Shown here piece by piece: positions 7,975 to 17,525 of a stretch of DNA of 64,000 nt. Under the pieces are notes generated by a model. That model did no database searches. It saw only the letters and a list, made by a program, of their open reading frames with translations, and was not told the DNA's origin. The stretch's first letter is position 1. Every line of letters starts with the position of its first letter. The position numbers and the translations under genes were made by a program. The stretch lies in assembly GCA_963724495.1 (NCBI GenBank), contig CAVRUZ010000002.1:1054001-1118000 (forward strand), in the 5' to 3' direction. Source of the DNA: CAVRUZ01 sp963724495 (lineage in GTDB: Bacteria; Actinomycetota; Actinomycetes; Propionibacteriales; DAIQRJ01).

Positions 7975-10758
7975 CTAGAACAGCCCGAGCCGCCTGGCCG
8001 TCCAGTCGGTCCGGCTGCCGGCTGCTGCCGGCTCCAGCCACACCCGGCAGCCGAGCACGGCACACCCTTCGGTTCCCGCCAGCACCGGACCCAGTTCCAC
8101 GAAGACCGCCTGGGGCAGGTCCTCCGCGAGCCGGGCCAGCCGCTGGAGCAGCTCCTCCACCACGACCAGATCGACACGTTCGCCGCCGTGGTAGCCGAAC
8201 AGCATGGGTGCCGCAGCGATGTCCCGGACCATCCTGGCCGCCTCGGCGTCGGAGAGCGGCGGAACTCGATAGCTCTCGTCGCCGAGCAGGTCGGTCGCCA
8301 GACCCGCCAGTCCGAACGACAGCACCGGGCCGTAGGTGTCGTCCTGCCGCACGCGCAGGACCAGCGGCACCCCGCGCGGCGACATCCGCTGCACCACCAG
8401 TCCGAGCGCCTCGGCGGCCGCGGCTCCGCTCATGTCTGCCAGCAGGTCGGCGGTCATCGACCGCCAGGCCGCGCGCATCTGGGCATCGGTCGCGATGTTG
8501 CGCCACACGTCGGCGAGGTCCGGCCGCTGCCGCATGGCCGGGCTGCTGGCTTTGAGCACCACCTCGCCGTCGAGGTCGGCCAGCACGGCGACAGCTTCGT
8601 CCTCCGACCGCACCGGGTAGGCGGGCCAGGCCCCGATGCCGTAGGCCTCGAGCAGCGACCGCGCATCCTCCGCGGAGGTGACCAGCTCACCGTCGTCGCG
8701 GGTGCGGCCGGCGACCAGTTGGTCGACCAGAGTCCGTGCCTTGCCGGTGTCGATGCCGGAGAGCTCGGGGATCGAACCGGCTTCCTGGTTCCGCCACCGG
8801 CAGTACGACACCGCCCGAGCCAGAGCCGTCACCGCCGGTTCCACCGACGGGTACCAGGGCACGCTGCCGCGTCCGGCGGTGCCGTCGGGCTGCAGCCGGT
8901 AGAGGGCGCGCGGCGAGCGGTCGCGGCCGGCGATGCAGGCCACGACCGGCTTGTCGGTCGCCGTGCTGGCCCAGCTGACGGCCACGGCGGCGGCCTGCAG
9001 GTCGGTGCCCTGGCCGGGGGCCAGCACGACCACCACCGCATCGGCCTCGGGATCCGCGAGAGCCTGCTGCAGTCGCTGTTCGAGCACGGCCAGGTCGCCG
9101 GCCGCCTGGACGGCGTCGTGTGGACGCAGCAGGCGCAGTCCGCGGTGCAGCACCTGGTCGGCCGCCAGCAGCTGGAGGGCACCCGAGTTGCCGATGATCG
9201 CCACCCGGTCGCCGGCAGGAAGCGGCTGGAAGGCGAACAGCGAGGCGAGATCGGCGAGCTCACCCACGGACTCGACCAGCACGACTCCGGACTGGGCGAA
9301 CAGGGCGTCTGCGGCGGCCGGCGGTACCCGGTGGCCCGCATGGTCGACCCGCTCGGCCGGCGGCACCGGTGCGAGACCCGCCGCCGGATCGACCCAGACG
9401 CCACTGCCTTCGGCGACGTCGTCGTCGGTGCGGGCGAACCCACTCGTGCGGCCCGAGCGCAGGGCCACCACCGGACGGCTCCGCGAGAGCCGGCGCGCGA
9501 CGCGGGCGAACTTGCGCGGGTTCCCCACCGACTCGAGGTACAGCAGGACCACGTCGGTGGCGGCGTCCTCGCCGAAGTACTGCAGCATGTCGTTGGCCGA
9601 GACGTCGCCGCGATGCCCGGCAGCGACGAACGACGAGACGCCGAGATCGCGGGCGGCGAGGGCGGCCAGCAGCACCGGTCCCAACGCACCCGACTGGCTG
9701 TAGACGCCGATGGGTGATCGTGCCGGCGGCTCCTCGCCGAGGGAGGCGTTCAGGCGTACGCCCGGGTCGGTGTTCACGGCGCCGAAGGCGTTCGGCCCGA
9801 TGAGTCGCATGCCGTGACGGCGCGCGAGACGCACCAGGTCGCGTTCCGCCGACCGGATCCCACCGGTCTCCACGCCACCGGTGGGACTGGTCACGCTCAC
9901 CACCACCAGGCCCTTGACCCCCTTGCGGGCACAGGCGGCAAGGACCTCCGGCACGGCGTGCACGGGTATCGCCACGACCGCGAGGTCGACCGGTCCCGGC
10001 ACGCTGTCGAGATCGGGGTAGGACGTCAGGCCGGCGACCGTCTCCGCCGCCGGGTTCACCGGGTACACCGTCCCGGTGAATCCACCCATCAGCAGTCCGC
10101 GCAGCAGGGCCTGGCCCGCCTTGTCGGCGAACCGGGACGCTCCGATCACGGCTACCGACTGAGGCTGCAGCAGCCGCTGCACCGACCGGGCCTCGGCCCG
10201 GTGTTCCCGGGCGGACATGACGTCGGCAGACCCGTCGGTGGGCTGGATCTCCAGTGACAGAACGACAATCCCGTCGTCGATGGTATTGGTCACGGTGTAC
10301 CCGGCCGCCTTGAACACGCCGAGCATCCGCCAGTTGGCGGGCATCACCTCGGCGACGAAACGGCCGATGCCGTGTTCGCGACCGAACTGCGCCAGGTGTT
10401 CGAGCAGGACGCCGGCAAGCCCGCGGTTGTGGTGCGCGTCCTCGACGAGGAAGGCCACTTCGGCCACTCCGGGCTCGACCACGTCGTAGCGGCCGACCGC
10501 GATCATCTCGTCGGCGACGGTGACGATCAGCGCCACCCGCTCGACGAAGTCCACGTCGGTGAACCGCAGCACGTCGGCGTCGCTGAGCCTGGGGTAGGGA
10601 GCGAAGAAGCGGAGGTACTTGCTCTCCTCGCTCACCCGGCTGTAGAAGGCCACGAGCCGCTCGGCGTCTTCCGGAGTGATGCCGCGCAGGAGCGCTGTAC
10701 CGCCGTCGGACAACACCACGTCCGCCTCCGGTACCTCCGGCCGGTCGGGCTCCGTCAC
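7975..10758 (-). CDS. GNAT acetyltransferase fused to acyl-CoA synthetase (NDP-forming) / ATP-grasp
   Basis: 927-residue multidomain protein. Residues about 15-175 form a GNAT domain (acetyl-CoA site near VEDAHHNRGLAGVLLEHL). About 190-320 is a Rossmann CoA-binding domain (SVAVIGASRFADKAGQALLRGL). The flavodoxin-like succinyl-CoA-ligase domains follow, and about 680-925 is an ATP-grasp domain (ARSLLEAYGIGAWPAYPV ... LVVEELLQRLARL). Related actinobacterial proteins are lysine acetyltransferases whose ligase-like part senses or binds acyl-CoA and nucleotide, so protein acylation is the likely role. GTG start at 10758; divergent from parC. Whether the ligase half is catalytically active cannot be judged here. 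Confidence 0.85.
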   Translation of the reverse strand: MTEPDRPEVPEADVVLSDGGTALLRGITPEDAERLVAFYSRVSEESKYLRFFAPYPRLSDADVLRFTDVDFVERVALIVTVADEMIAVGRYDVVEPGVAEVAFLVEDAHHNRGLAGVLLEHLAQFGREHGIGRFVAEVMPANWRMLGVFKAAGYTVTNTIDDGIVVLSLEIQPTDGSADVMSAREHRAEARSVQRLLQPQSVAVIGASRFADKAGQALLRGLLMGGFTGTVYPVNPAAETVAGLTSYPDLDSVPGPVDLAVVAIPVHAVPEVLAACARKGVKGLVVVSVTSPTGGVETGGIRSAERDLVRLARRHGMRLIGPNAFGAVNTDPGVRLNASLGEEPPARSPIGVYSQSGALGPVLLAALAARDLGVSSFVAAGHRGDVSANDMLQYFGEDAATDVVLLYLESVGNPRKFARVARRLSRSRPVVALRSGRTSGFARTDDDVAEGSGVWVDPAAGLAPVPPAERVDHAGHRVPPAAADALFAQSGVVLVESVGELADLASLFAFQPLPAGDRVAIIGNSGALQLLAADQVLHRGLRLLRPHDAVQAAGDLAVLEQRLQQALADPEADAVVVVLAPGQGTDLQAAAVAVSWASTATDKPVVACIAGRDRSPRALYRLQPDGTAGRGSVPWYPSVEPAVTALARAVSYCRWRNQEAGSIPELSGIDTGKARTLVDQLVAGRTRDDGELVTSAEDARSLLEAYGIGAWPAYPVRSEDEAVAVLADLDGEVVLKASSPAMRQRPDLADVWRNIATDAQMRAAWRSMTADLLADMSGAAAAEALGLVVQRMSPRGVPLVLRVRQDDTYGPVLSFGLAGLATDLLGDESYRVPPLSDAEAARMVRDIAAAPMLFGYHGGERVDLVVVEELLQRLARLAEDLPQAVFVELGPVLAGTEGCAVLGCRVWLEPAAAGSRTDWTARRLGLF

Positions 10759-10894
10759 GTGGCGAGCGTAGTGGCCGACCCGGCCGCCCGACCGGCGCGC
10801 CCGAAGCGGGCGGACTCGGCCAACAGGGAGAATGTCCTAGCCCCAGTGGAGCATCGGGCCAGCAGTGCACGAACAACAGGGAGATCGCCGGCGT

Positions 10895-13435
10895 ATGCCT
10901 CGCACCCGCAAGACAGATCCCGTCTACGACGGTGCCGACGAGAAGGTCGTCGACATCGCCATCGACGAGGAGATGCGGACGAGTTACCTCGAGTACGCCT
11001 ACTCGGTCATCTACACGCGGGCCCTGCCCGACGCCCGCGACGGGCTGAAGCCGGTACAGCGCCGGCTGCTGTACACGATGTCGGAGATGGGGCTTCGGCC
11101 CGAGCGGCCGTACGTGAAGTGCTCACGGGTCGTCGGCGAGACGATGGGCAAGTACCACCCGCACGGCGATACCGCGCTCTACGACGCACTGGCCCGGATG
11201 GCCCAGGACTGGGTGATGCGGCTGCCTCTGGTCGACGGGCACGGCAACTTCGGCTCCCCCGACGACGCGCCGGCCGCGATGCGGTACACCGAATGCCGGA
11301 TGTCCGCGGCAGCGGTGGCCATGACCGATTCGCTCGACGAGAACGTCGTCGACTTCCGCCCCAACTACGACGGCCGGGACACCCAGCCGGCCGTGCTGCC
11401 CGCCGCCCTGCCCAACCTCCTGGTCAACGGCGGTGCGGGCATCGCGGTGGGAATGGCGACCAACCTCGCACCGCACAACCTGGTCGAGGTGATCTCGGCC
11501 CTGCGTCACCTGCTGGCCCAGCCGGAGGCAACGCTCGAGGAGATCATGCGGTTCGTGCCAGGCCCCGACCTGCCGACCGGCGGGAAGATCGTCGGTCTCG
11601 ACGGGATCCGGGAGGCCTACGCCGTCGGCCGCGGGTCGTTCCGGATCCGCGGCACGACCCGGATCGAGGCAGTGACGCCGCGCCGGCAGGGCATCGTGGT
11701 CACCGAGCTGCCGTACAGCGTCGGGCCGGAGCGGCTGCGCAAGTCGATCCGCGACCTGGTGGAGGCCAAGCGGCTCGCCGGCATCGCGTCGCTCGAGGAC
11801 CACTCCGACATGGAGAACGGTCTGCGCATCGTCATCGGCGTGAAGAACGGCTTCAATCCCGAGGCCCTGCTGGAGCAGCTGTTCCGGCTGACGCCGCTGG
11901 AGGACAGCTTCTCGATCAACAACGTGGCGCTGGTCGAAGGGCAGCCGCGCACGCTCGGCATGCTCGACATGCTGCGGATCTTCCTCGACCACCGGCTCGA
12001 GGTCACCCGGCGGCGTACCGAGTTCCGGCACCGCAAGGCCACCGACGAACTGCACCTCGTGGAGGGCCTGCTCATCGCCGTCCTCGACATCGACGAGGTC
12101 ATCCAGGTGATCCGGTCGTCCGACGACGCCGACATCGCCCGGGCGCGGCTGATCGACGTCTTCGACCTGAGCCAGGCCCAGGCCGACCACATCCTGGCGC
12201 TCCGGCTGCGCCGGCTCACCCGGTTCTCCCGCATCGACCTCGAACGTCAGCGCGACGAGCTGGCCGCCACCATCGAGCACCTGGCCGCGATCCTCGGCGA
12301 CGAGGAGATGCTGAAGGCCCTGGTGTCGGAGGAGCTGGCCGGCGTGGCACAGGCGTTCGGCACACCCCGGCGGACGGTGCTGCTGGAGTCGGCCGGTGCG
12401 CCCGTCACCGCGGCCGGTCCCCTGGAGGTCGCGGACGACCCCTGCACCGTCCTGCTGAGTTCGAGCGGCCTCCTCGCCCGCGTCCCTGCCGGCGGAATCG
12501 CCTCCGACCCCGCGCGGAACGGCTCCGGCAGCGGTGCCCGGGCCGGGCGGTCGAAGCACGACGTGGTCGTGTCCTGGGTCTCGGCGACCAACCGCGGCGA
12601 AGTCGGGCTGGTGACGTCGACCGGTCAGGTCCACCGTCTCTCCGTGCTCGAGCTGCCGGCGCTGCCGCCGACGGCCGGCTCGCCGAACCTGCAGGGCGGT
12701 GCGCCGATCCGCGAGTTCCTGTCGCTGGGCCCGGGTGAGCAGCCGCTCGCGCTGCTCTCGCTCGGCCCGGACTCGCCGGGTCTCGCCCTCGGCACCGCCG
12801 ACGGGGTGGTCAAGCGGATCGCCTCCGACTACCCGGCCAAGGGCCCCACCTTCGACCTGATCGGGCTGAAGGAGGGTGACGAGGTCGTCGGCGCGGTCGA
12901 GCTCCGCACCGGCGGTGAGGAGCTCGTGTTCGTCGCGAGCGACGGCCAGCTCCTGCACTTCCCGGCCGACACGGTCCGGCCACAGGGTCGTGCGGCCGCA
13001 GGGATGGCCGGCATCAGGCTCTCAGCGGGTGCCCGCGTGGTCTTCTTCGGTGCCGTCCCAGGCTCAGACGATCCGCAGGACGCAGACGAGGACCACCGCG
13101 TCGTGGTCACGGTCGCAGGCTCCGCCAGCGCACTTCCCGGCACCGACACCGGATCGGTCAAGGTCACCGACTGGTCGGTATACCCGGCCAAGGGGCGTGG
13201 CACCGGCGGCGTGCGCGCCCATCGGTTCCTCCGAGGCGAGGACACGCTGCTGTTGGCGTACGCCGGGCGCGGACCGGCCCGGGCCGCCGCCGGCAGCGGC
13301 GCACCGGTCGATCTACCGTCGCCGGATACCCGGCGCGACGGATCAGGCACCCCTCTCGACCAGCCGGTCGCCGCGATCGCCGGCCCGGTCGTGCGCGCAG
13401 GATCAGGCCCTGAAGTCGCCGGTCCGGCGGGCTGA
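10895..13435 (+). CDS. parC: DNA topoisomerase IV / gyrase-like subunit A
   Basis: Breakage-reunion subunit of a type IIA topoisomerase that decatenates or relaxes DNA. The N-terminal winged helix carries YSVIYTRALPDARDGLKPVQRR, and the catalytic tyrosine Y131 lies in AAMRYTECRM. Residues past about 500 form a six-bladed-propeller-like C-terminal domain without a clear gyrase GQRGGKG box, favouring a ParC/GyrA2 assignment. It has 846 residues. The ATG at 10895 (MPRTRKTDP) is preferred over GTG 10865 because GGGAG lies upstream and family conservation begins here. Its partner parE is 2 kb away on the other strand, as in Streptomyces. Confidence 0.93.
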   Translation: MPRTRKTDPVYDGADEKVVDIAIDEEMRTSYLEYAYSVIYTRALPDARDGLKPVQRRLLYTMSEMGLRPERPYVKCSRVVGETMGKYHPHGDTALYDALARMAQDWVMRLPLVDGHGNFGSPDDAPAAMRYTECRMSAAAVAMTDSLDENVVDFRPNYDGRDTQPAVLPAALPNLLVNGGAGIAVGMATNLAPHNLVEVISALRHLLAQPEATLEEIMRFVPGPDLPTGGKIVGLDGIREAYAVGRGSFRIRGTTRIEAVTPRRQGIVVTELPYSVGPERLRKSIRDLVEAKRLAGIASLEDHSDMENGLRIVIGVKNGFNPEALLEQLFRLTPLEDSFSINNVALVEGQPRTLGMLDMLRIFLDHRLEVTRRRTEFRHRKATDELHLVEGLLIAVLDIDEVIQVIRSSDDADIARARLIDVFDLSQAQADHILALRLRRLTRFSRIDLERQRDELAATIEHLAAILGDEEMLKALVSEELAGVAQAFGTPRRTVLLESAGAPVTAAGPLEVADDPCTVLLSSSGLLARVPAGGIASDPARNGSGSGARAGRSKHDVVVSWVSATNRGEVGLVTSTGQVHRLSVLELPALPPTAGSPNLQGGAPIREFLSLGPGEQPLALLSLGPDSPGLALGTADGVVKRIASDYPAKGPTFDLIGLKEGDEVVGAVELRTGGEELVFVASDGQLLHFPADTVRPQGRAAAGMAGIRLSAGARVVFFGAVPGSDDPQDADEDHRVVVTVAGSASALPGTDTGSVKVTDWSVYPAKGRGTGGVRAHRFLRGEDTLLLAYAGRGPARAAAGSGAPVDLPSPDTRRDGSGTPLDQPVAAIAGPVVRAGSGPEVAGPAG

Positions 13436-13539
13436 GCAGGCTGGGCTCAGTGCCGGCTGAACAGTCCAGTGCCCACACCGCGACCGTCACCGGACCGGGT
13501 CGACCACCGGGCAATCGGGACCGCCGCCGGTAGTCTCCG

Positions 13540-14304
13540 ATGGTGATGTCCTCGACGCGAACCCGGCCTGCCGGGCTTGTCCTCGCGGTCGCCGTGGCGG
13601 CCGCGGGGCTCGTGACCGCGGGCTGCACGCGCCAGGCCAGCCCGCCCACGCCTGTCGCCACCACCCAGTCGTCGACCCCGTCGCCGACGCCCTCGCCAAC
13701 GCAGACCGCCGTGGCCGACGCCAAGGCGCTGCTGCGGATGGCCGCCGACGACTTCAGTGCCACCGACTCCGTCCACTTCGCGCTCATCGGGTCCGACCTG
13801 CCCACGCAGGGCGACGTCCTCGTCGCCGCTGAGGGCGACGCCGCCCGGCCGGACCGGCTCAAGGCCGCAGCCACCACCCGCTCAGACGGAACACAGCTGA
13901 CCACCGACGTCATCGCGATCGGCGACCGTGCCTGGGTGCAGATTCCACTCATCGGCACCTGGGTGGAGTCCGGCGACACCCGCCTGGACGCGCGGATGCT
14001 CTGGGACGACAACACCGGCGTCTCGGCGCTGGTGCGGGAGGTCCAGCCCACCACCGCCACTCCTGCCGCCCCGACGAGTGGCCGTCGCGTGGTCGATGGC
14101 ACCTTGCCCGGCACTGCCGTGCGCGGGTTGATCCCCGGCGCCGACGGCACCGGGAACGTCGGGGTCCAGGTCGTCATCGACACCGGAGTCACCTCGGCCC
14201 GGGTCGTGTCCATCAAGCTCATGGTCGATCTCGACGGGAGCCGGTCGACGTACCTGCTGACGCTCTCCGACTACGGCAAGACGGTCGTCATCGACCAACC
14301 CTGA
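13540..14304 (+). CDS. LppX/LprG-like lipoprotein
   Basis: Exported lipoprotein: basic N-terminus, hydrophobic core LVLAVAVAAAGLV, lipobox VTAGC (Cys about residue 29), then a low-complexity Thr/Pro/Ser linker (SSTPSPTPSPTQT). The mature part (about residues 60-250: AKALLRMAADDFSATDSVHFALIG ... YLLTLSDYGKTVVIDQP) resembles the LppX/LprAFG fold, which carries lipids or glycolipids across the cell envelope in mycobacteria. A second ATG at 13546 is equally possible. The 3' end overlaps the convergent membrane gene by 17 bp. Cargo is unknown. Confidence 0.8.
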   Translation: MVMSSTRTRPAGLVLAVAVAAAGLVTAGCTRQASPPTPVATTQSSTPSPTPSPTQTAVADAKALLRMAADDFSATDSVHFALIGSDLPTQGDVLVAAEGDAARPDRLKAAATTRSDGTQLTTDVIAIGDRAWVQIPLIGTWVESGDTRLDARMLWDDNTGVSALVREVQPTTATPAAPTSGRRVVDGTLPGTAVRGLIPGADGTGNVGVQVVIDTGVTSARVVSIKLMVDLDGSRSTYLLTLSDYGKTVVIDQP

Positions 14305-14923
14305 CGTCAGGCCGCGGCACGCGCCGCAGCAACAGGGCCGGCAGCAACCCGATGGCCGCCGCCAGCACCAGCCCCCCGAACGCCAGCACCGACGGGCCGC
14401 GGCCGTGCACTCCGCCCGCGACCACGAGCACGAGGATGCCAACGGCGAGGGTGGCGGCGAACACCCCAGCCGTTCGACGAGCGAAGGCAGCCAGAGCGCT
14501 GGCGCGTGGCGACGCCTGCCATGGCAGCGCTGCCGCCATCGCGGCCGTCGCGTGATGCAGATAGGCAAGGCAGGCGACGCCGATCAGCGCGAACCCGTCG
14601 GTGACCCATGCGGACGGGTCGGAGCCCCGGATGGCCATCACTTCGACGAGCAGAGCGACCTGGACCACCAGCGGCACCGGCGAGTCCGGCACCATCGCAG
14701 CGCTTCCGGCGAGCACCAGCGCCACCAGCGCGGCCACGAGCACCACCACCGGAGCGGCCGGGCCGGCCGCCGCGAGCGCGGCCGCGGCGACGGCGCACAC
14801 GACCATCGCCGACCTGAAGATCAGCGGCCAGCGGGTCACGCCGCGCATCGACTCCACCAGGTCGGCGACACCCACCAGCCCCGGCATCGGCGGCCGTTGG
14901 CGGGCCCGCAGCCGCGACGTCAT
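14288..14923 (-). CDS. multi-pass membrane protein, unknown function
   Basis: 211 residues with about six hydrophobic helices (for example AMVVCAVAAAALAAAGPAAPVVVLVAALVALVLAG, split across two spans). No recognised domain. The ATG at 14921-14923 overlaps the stop of the upstream gene in ATGA, which fixes the start and shows coupling. A longer frame to 15004 exists but lies inside the neighbour. The 3' end overlaps the convergent lipoprotein gene by 17 bp. Such small membrane pairs are common beside topoisomerase IV genes in actinomycetes; I do not assign a role. Confidence 0.75.
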   Translation of the reverse strand: MTSRLRARQRPPMPGLVGVADLVESMRGVTRWPLIFRSAMVVCAVAAAALAAAGPAAPVVVLVAALVALVLAGSAAMVPDSPVPLVVQVALLVEVMAIRGSDPSAWVTDGFALIGVACLAYLHHATAAMAAALPWQASPRASALAAFARRTAGVFAATLAVGILVLVVAGGVHGRGPSVLAFGGLVLAAAIGLLPALLLRRVPRPDVRVGR

Positions 14924-15351
14924 CGACCGGCCCCGACGCTCGGAGCGGCAGCGAGCCTGGAGGCGTCGCGGAGCACCAGGTCGAGCGATCCGGCGCCCTC
15001 CCACGAAACCCCGCCGGCGTCCGCGGGTTCGCGCTCATGGCGCGCCGCACGTCCGAGCCGACGCCACAGGACCACGATGCCCACGATCGCCGCGGCGACG
15101 GCCACGACGAGCAAGACCTGCAGGACCCAGCCGAGACCCTGACCGGTGCCGGGCTCCACCGGCGGCAGGGTGGGCAGCGGCTCGGGAGACGCAACCGCAG
15201 TGGGGGCGTCCACGGGTGGTGGCGACGGCGGCGCCTCGTCCTCACCCGCGAGCCGGCGGACCTGACCACCCGACAGCGCGGAGACCACCGCGACCGCCAC
15301 GAGGGCAACGCCGACCAGGACGGTGAGGACCACCCCGCGGCGCTCGGTCAT
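14920..15351 (-). CDS. small membrane protein with proline-rich linker and C-terminal conserved tail
   Basis: 143 residues. One transmembrane segment near the N-terminus (VVLTVLVGVALVAVAVVSAL), then an acidic/proline-rich linker (DEAPPSPPPVDAPTAV), a second span (GWVLQVLLVVAVAAAIVGIVVLW) and a soluble tail DLVLRDASRLAAAP. It overlaps the following membrane gene by 4 bp, so the two form a two-gene unit upstream of which lies parE. Resembles the small partner proteins of DUF4129-type operons, but the similarity is too weak to name. Confidence 0.7.
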   Translation of the reverse strand: MTERRGVVLTVLVGVALVAVAVVSALSGGQVRRLAGEDEAPPSPPPVDAPTAVASPEPLPTLPPVEPGTGQGLGWVLQVLLVVAVAAAIVGIVVLWRRLGRAARHEREPADAGGVSWEGAGSLDLVLRDASRLAAAPSVGAGR

Positions 15352-15452
15352 GATCGAGCGACCCTAGTACCGCAGCCCGCTCCAACCGCGTCGCCGAGGC
15401 AACCTCTCCGGAAGCGGACGAGCCGCCTGCAGCGCGGATCCGCGCTCTGCGC

Positions 15453-17525
15453 CTATACATCGATCTTCTGCTCGTCCACCTCGTAGGCACCCGCGGCCAG
15501 GAACTCCCGGCGCGGCCCGACGTCGTTGCCCATCAGCAGGTCGAACATCTTGGTGGCTGCCTCGGCGTCGTCGACCTGGATCCGCCGCAGGGTGCGCCGC
15601 CGGGGGTCCATCGTGGTCTCCGACAGCTGCTGGGCGTCCATCTCGCCGAGACCCTTGTAGCGCTGGATGTTGTCGCGCCAGCGGATCCCGCGTCGTTCGA
15701 GGTCCACCAGCCGCCGCTGGAGGTCGGGGTCGCTGTAGGTGTAGACGTACTTGTCCATGCCCTTCTTGGGATTGACCAGCTCGATGCGGTGCAGCGGCGG
15801 CACCGCCGAGTACAGCCGGCCGGCATCGACCAGTGGGCGCATGTAGGTGTAGAAGAGCGTGATCAGCAGGCAGCGGATGTGCGCGCCGTCGAAATCGGCG
15901 TCGGCCATCAGGATCACCTTGCCGTACCGGCTCGCGTCGAGATCGAACGAGCGCCCCGACCCCGCGCCGATCACCTGGATGATCGACGCGCACTCGACGT
16001 TGCGCAGCATGTCGGCGACCGACGCCTTCTGCACGTTCAGGATCTTGCCGCGGATGGGCAGCAGTGCCTGGAACTCCGAGCTCCGGGCCGGCTTGGCCGT
16101 GCCCAGGGCCGAGTCGCCCTCCACGATGAACAGCTCCGTGCGCTCGGCGGCCGTGGACCGGCAGTCGTAGAGCTTCGTCGGAAGGCTCGACGACTCCAGC
16201 GCGTTCTTGCGGCGCTGGTCGTCGCGCTGCTGGCGGGCGGCAAGACGCGTGCGGGCTGCACCGGCGATCTTGTCCAGCACCTGCTTCGCCCGGTCGGTCT
16301 GGCCGCGCGGCGGCTTGCCGAACCACTCCTTGAGGCCGTCGGTCACCACCTTGCCGACGATCCGGGCCGCCTCCGGCGTGCCGAGGACCTCCTTGGTCTG
16401 GCCCTCGAACTGCGGCTCGGCGAACCGGACCGTGACCACGCCGATGAGGCCCTCGAGCACGTCGTCCTTGACCACCGACTCCTCGCTGATGCGCAGCACC
16501 TTCTTGTCGCGCAGCAGGGAGTTCATCGTCGAGGTGATCCCCCGTTCGAAGCCGGCGACGTGCGTGCCGCCCTTACCGGTGTGGATGACGTTGACGAACG
16601 ACTGCACCTCGGTGTCGTAGCCGGCCATCCACCGCACGGCGACGTCGACCTCGAGAGTGCGGTCGACGTCGGAGGCGTGCAGGTGGCCCTGCTCGTCGAG
16701 CACCGGCACGGTCTCGGTGAACTGGCCCTCCCCGGTGAGCCTGATGACATCGGTGATGGGTGCGCCAGGGGTCAGGTACTCCACGAACTCGGTGATGCCG
16801 CCGTCGTGCCGGAACGACTCCGACCGGGGCTCGGCACCCCTCAGGTCGATGACCGACAGCGTCAGCCCGGGCACGAGGAACGACGTCTGCCGCAGCTCCA
16901 CCACCAGCGCGTCGTAGTCAACCGTTGCGCCGGTGACGAACAGCTGCCGGTCGAGCCAGTACCGGATGCGGGTGCCGCTGATGCCCTTCTTCACCCGTCC
17001 GAGCTTGTCCAGGCCCGATCGCTTGCTGAACTTCGCCGAGGGCCCGTCGCCGGCGAACACACCGGGAAGGCCACGCTTGAAGCTCATCCCCCAGGCTGTC
17101 GGCGCCCGCTCCACCACCACGTCGAGCCGCTCGGAGAGGGCGTTGACCACGCTGGCGCCGACGCCGTGCAGACCGCCGGACGCGGTGTAGGAGATGCCGC
17201 CGAACTTCCCGCCCGCGTGCAGCCGCGTGAAGATCAGCTCGACACCGGAAAGGCCCGTGCGCTTCTCGGCGTCGACCGGGATGCCTCGGCCGGTGTCGTA
17301 GACCTCGACCGAGCCGTCGGGATGCAGGGTGATCTCGATGCGGTCGCAGGCACCCGCGAGCGCCTCGTCGACACCGTTGCTGATGATCTCCCACAGGCAC
17401 TTCATCACGCCGCGGATGTCGGTCGAGCCGATGTACATGCCGGGGCGCTTCTGCACCGCCTCGAGGCCCTCGAGGACGGTGAGGTTGTCCGCGGTGTACG
17501 CGTCACTGGCCGCGCGGCTGGCCAC
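15453..17525 (-). CDS. parE: DNA topoisomerase IV / gyrase-like subunit B
   Basis: ATPase subunit of the type IIA topoisomerase. The GHKL ATP-binding site is seen in EIISNGVDEAL, DTGRGIPV and GGLHGVGASVVNAL. The transducer contains the long helix region before KLYDCRS. The TOPRIM acidic residues lie in LFIVEGDSALG and LMADADFDGAHIR, and the C-terminus carries IQRYKGLGEMDAQQL. It has 690 residues. The start is GTG 17523-17525 because a perfect GAGGAGG lies 7 nt upstream; an in-frame ATG at 17543 would bury that site in the coding region. Works with parC at 10895. Confidence 0.94.
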   Translation of the reverse strand: MASRAASDAYTADNLTVLEGLEAVQKRPGMYIGSTDIRGVMKCLWEIISNGVDEALAGACDRIEITLHPDGSVEVYDTGRGIPVDAEKRTGLSGVELIFTRLHAGGKFGGISYTASGGLHGVGASVVNALSERLDVVVERAPTAWGMSFKRGLPGVFAGDGPSAKFSKRSGLDKLGRVKKGISGTRIRYWLDRQLFVTGATVDYDALVVELRQTSFLVPGLTLSVIDLRGAEPRSESFRHDGGITEFVEYLTPGAPITDVIRLTGEGQFTETVPVLDEQGHLHASDVDRTLEVDVAVRWMAGYDTEVQSFVNVIHTGKGGTHVAGFERGITSTMNSLLRDKKVLRISEESVVKDDVLEGLIGVVTVRFAEPQFEGQTKEVLGTPEAARIVGKVVTDGLKEWFGKPPRGQTDRAKQVLDKIAGAARTRLAARQQRDDQRRKNALESSSLPTKLYDCRSTAAERTELFIVEGDSALGTAKPARSSEFQALLPIRGKILNVQKASVADMLRNVECASIIQVIGAGSGRSFDLDASRYGKVILMADADFDGAHIRCLLITLFYTYMRPLVDAGRLYSAVPPLHRIELVNPKKGMDKYVYTYSDPDLQRRLVDLERRGIRWRDNIQRYKGLGEMDAQQLSETTMDPRRRTLRRIQVDDAEAATKMFDLLMGNDVGPRREFLAAGAYEVDEQKIDV

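Noticed and set aside
11123..12958. Long open frame (611 codons) antisense to parC
   Set aside because: It mirrors the parC reading frame in GC-rich DNA, gives low-complexity Asp/Gly/Val/Arg-rich sequence without domains and has no ribosome site. The sense strand encodes a full topoisomerase.
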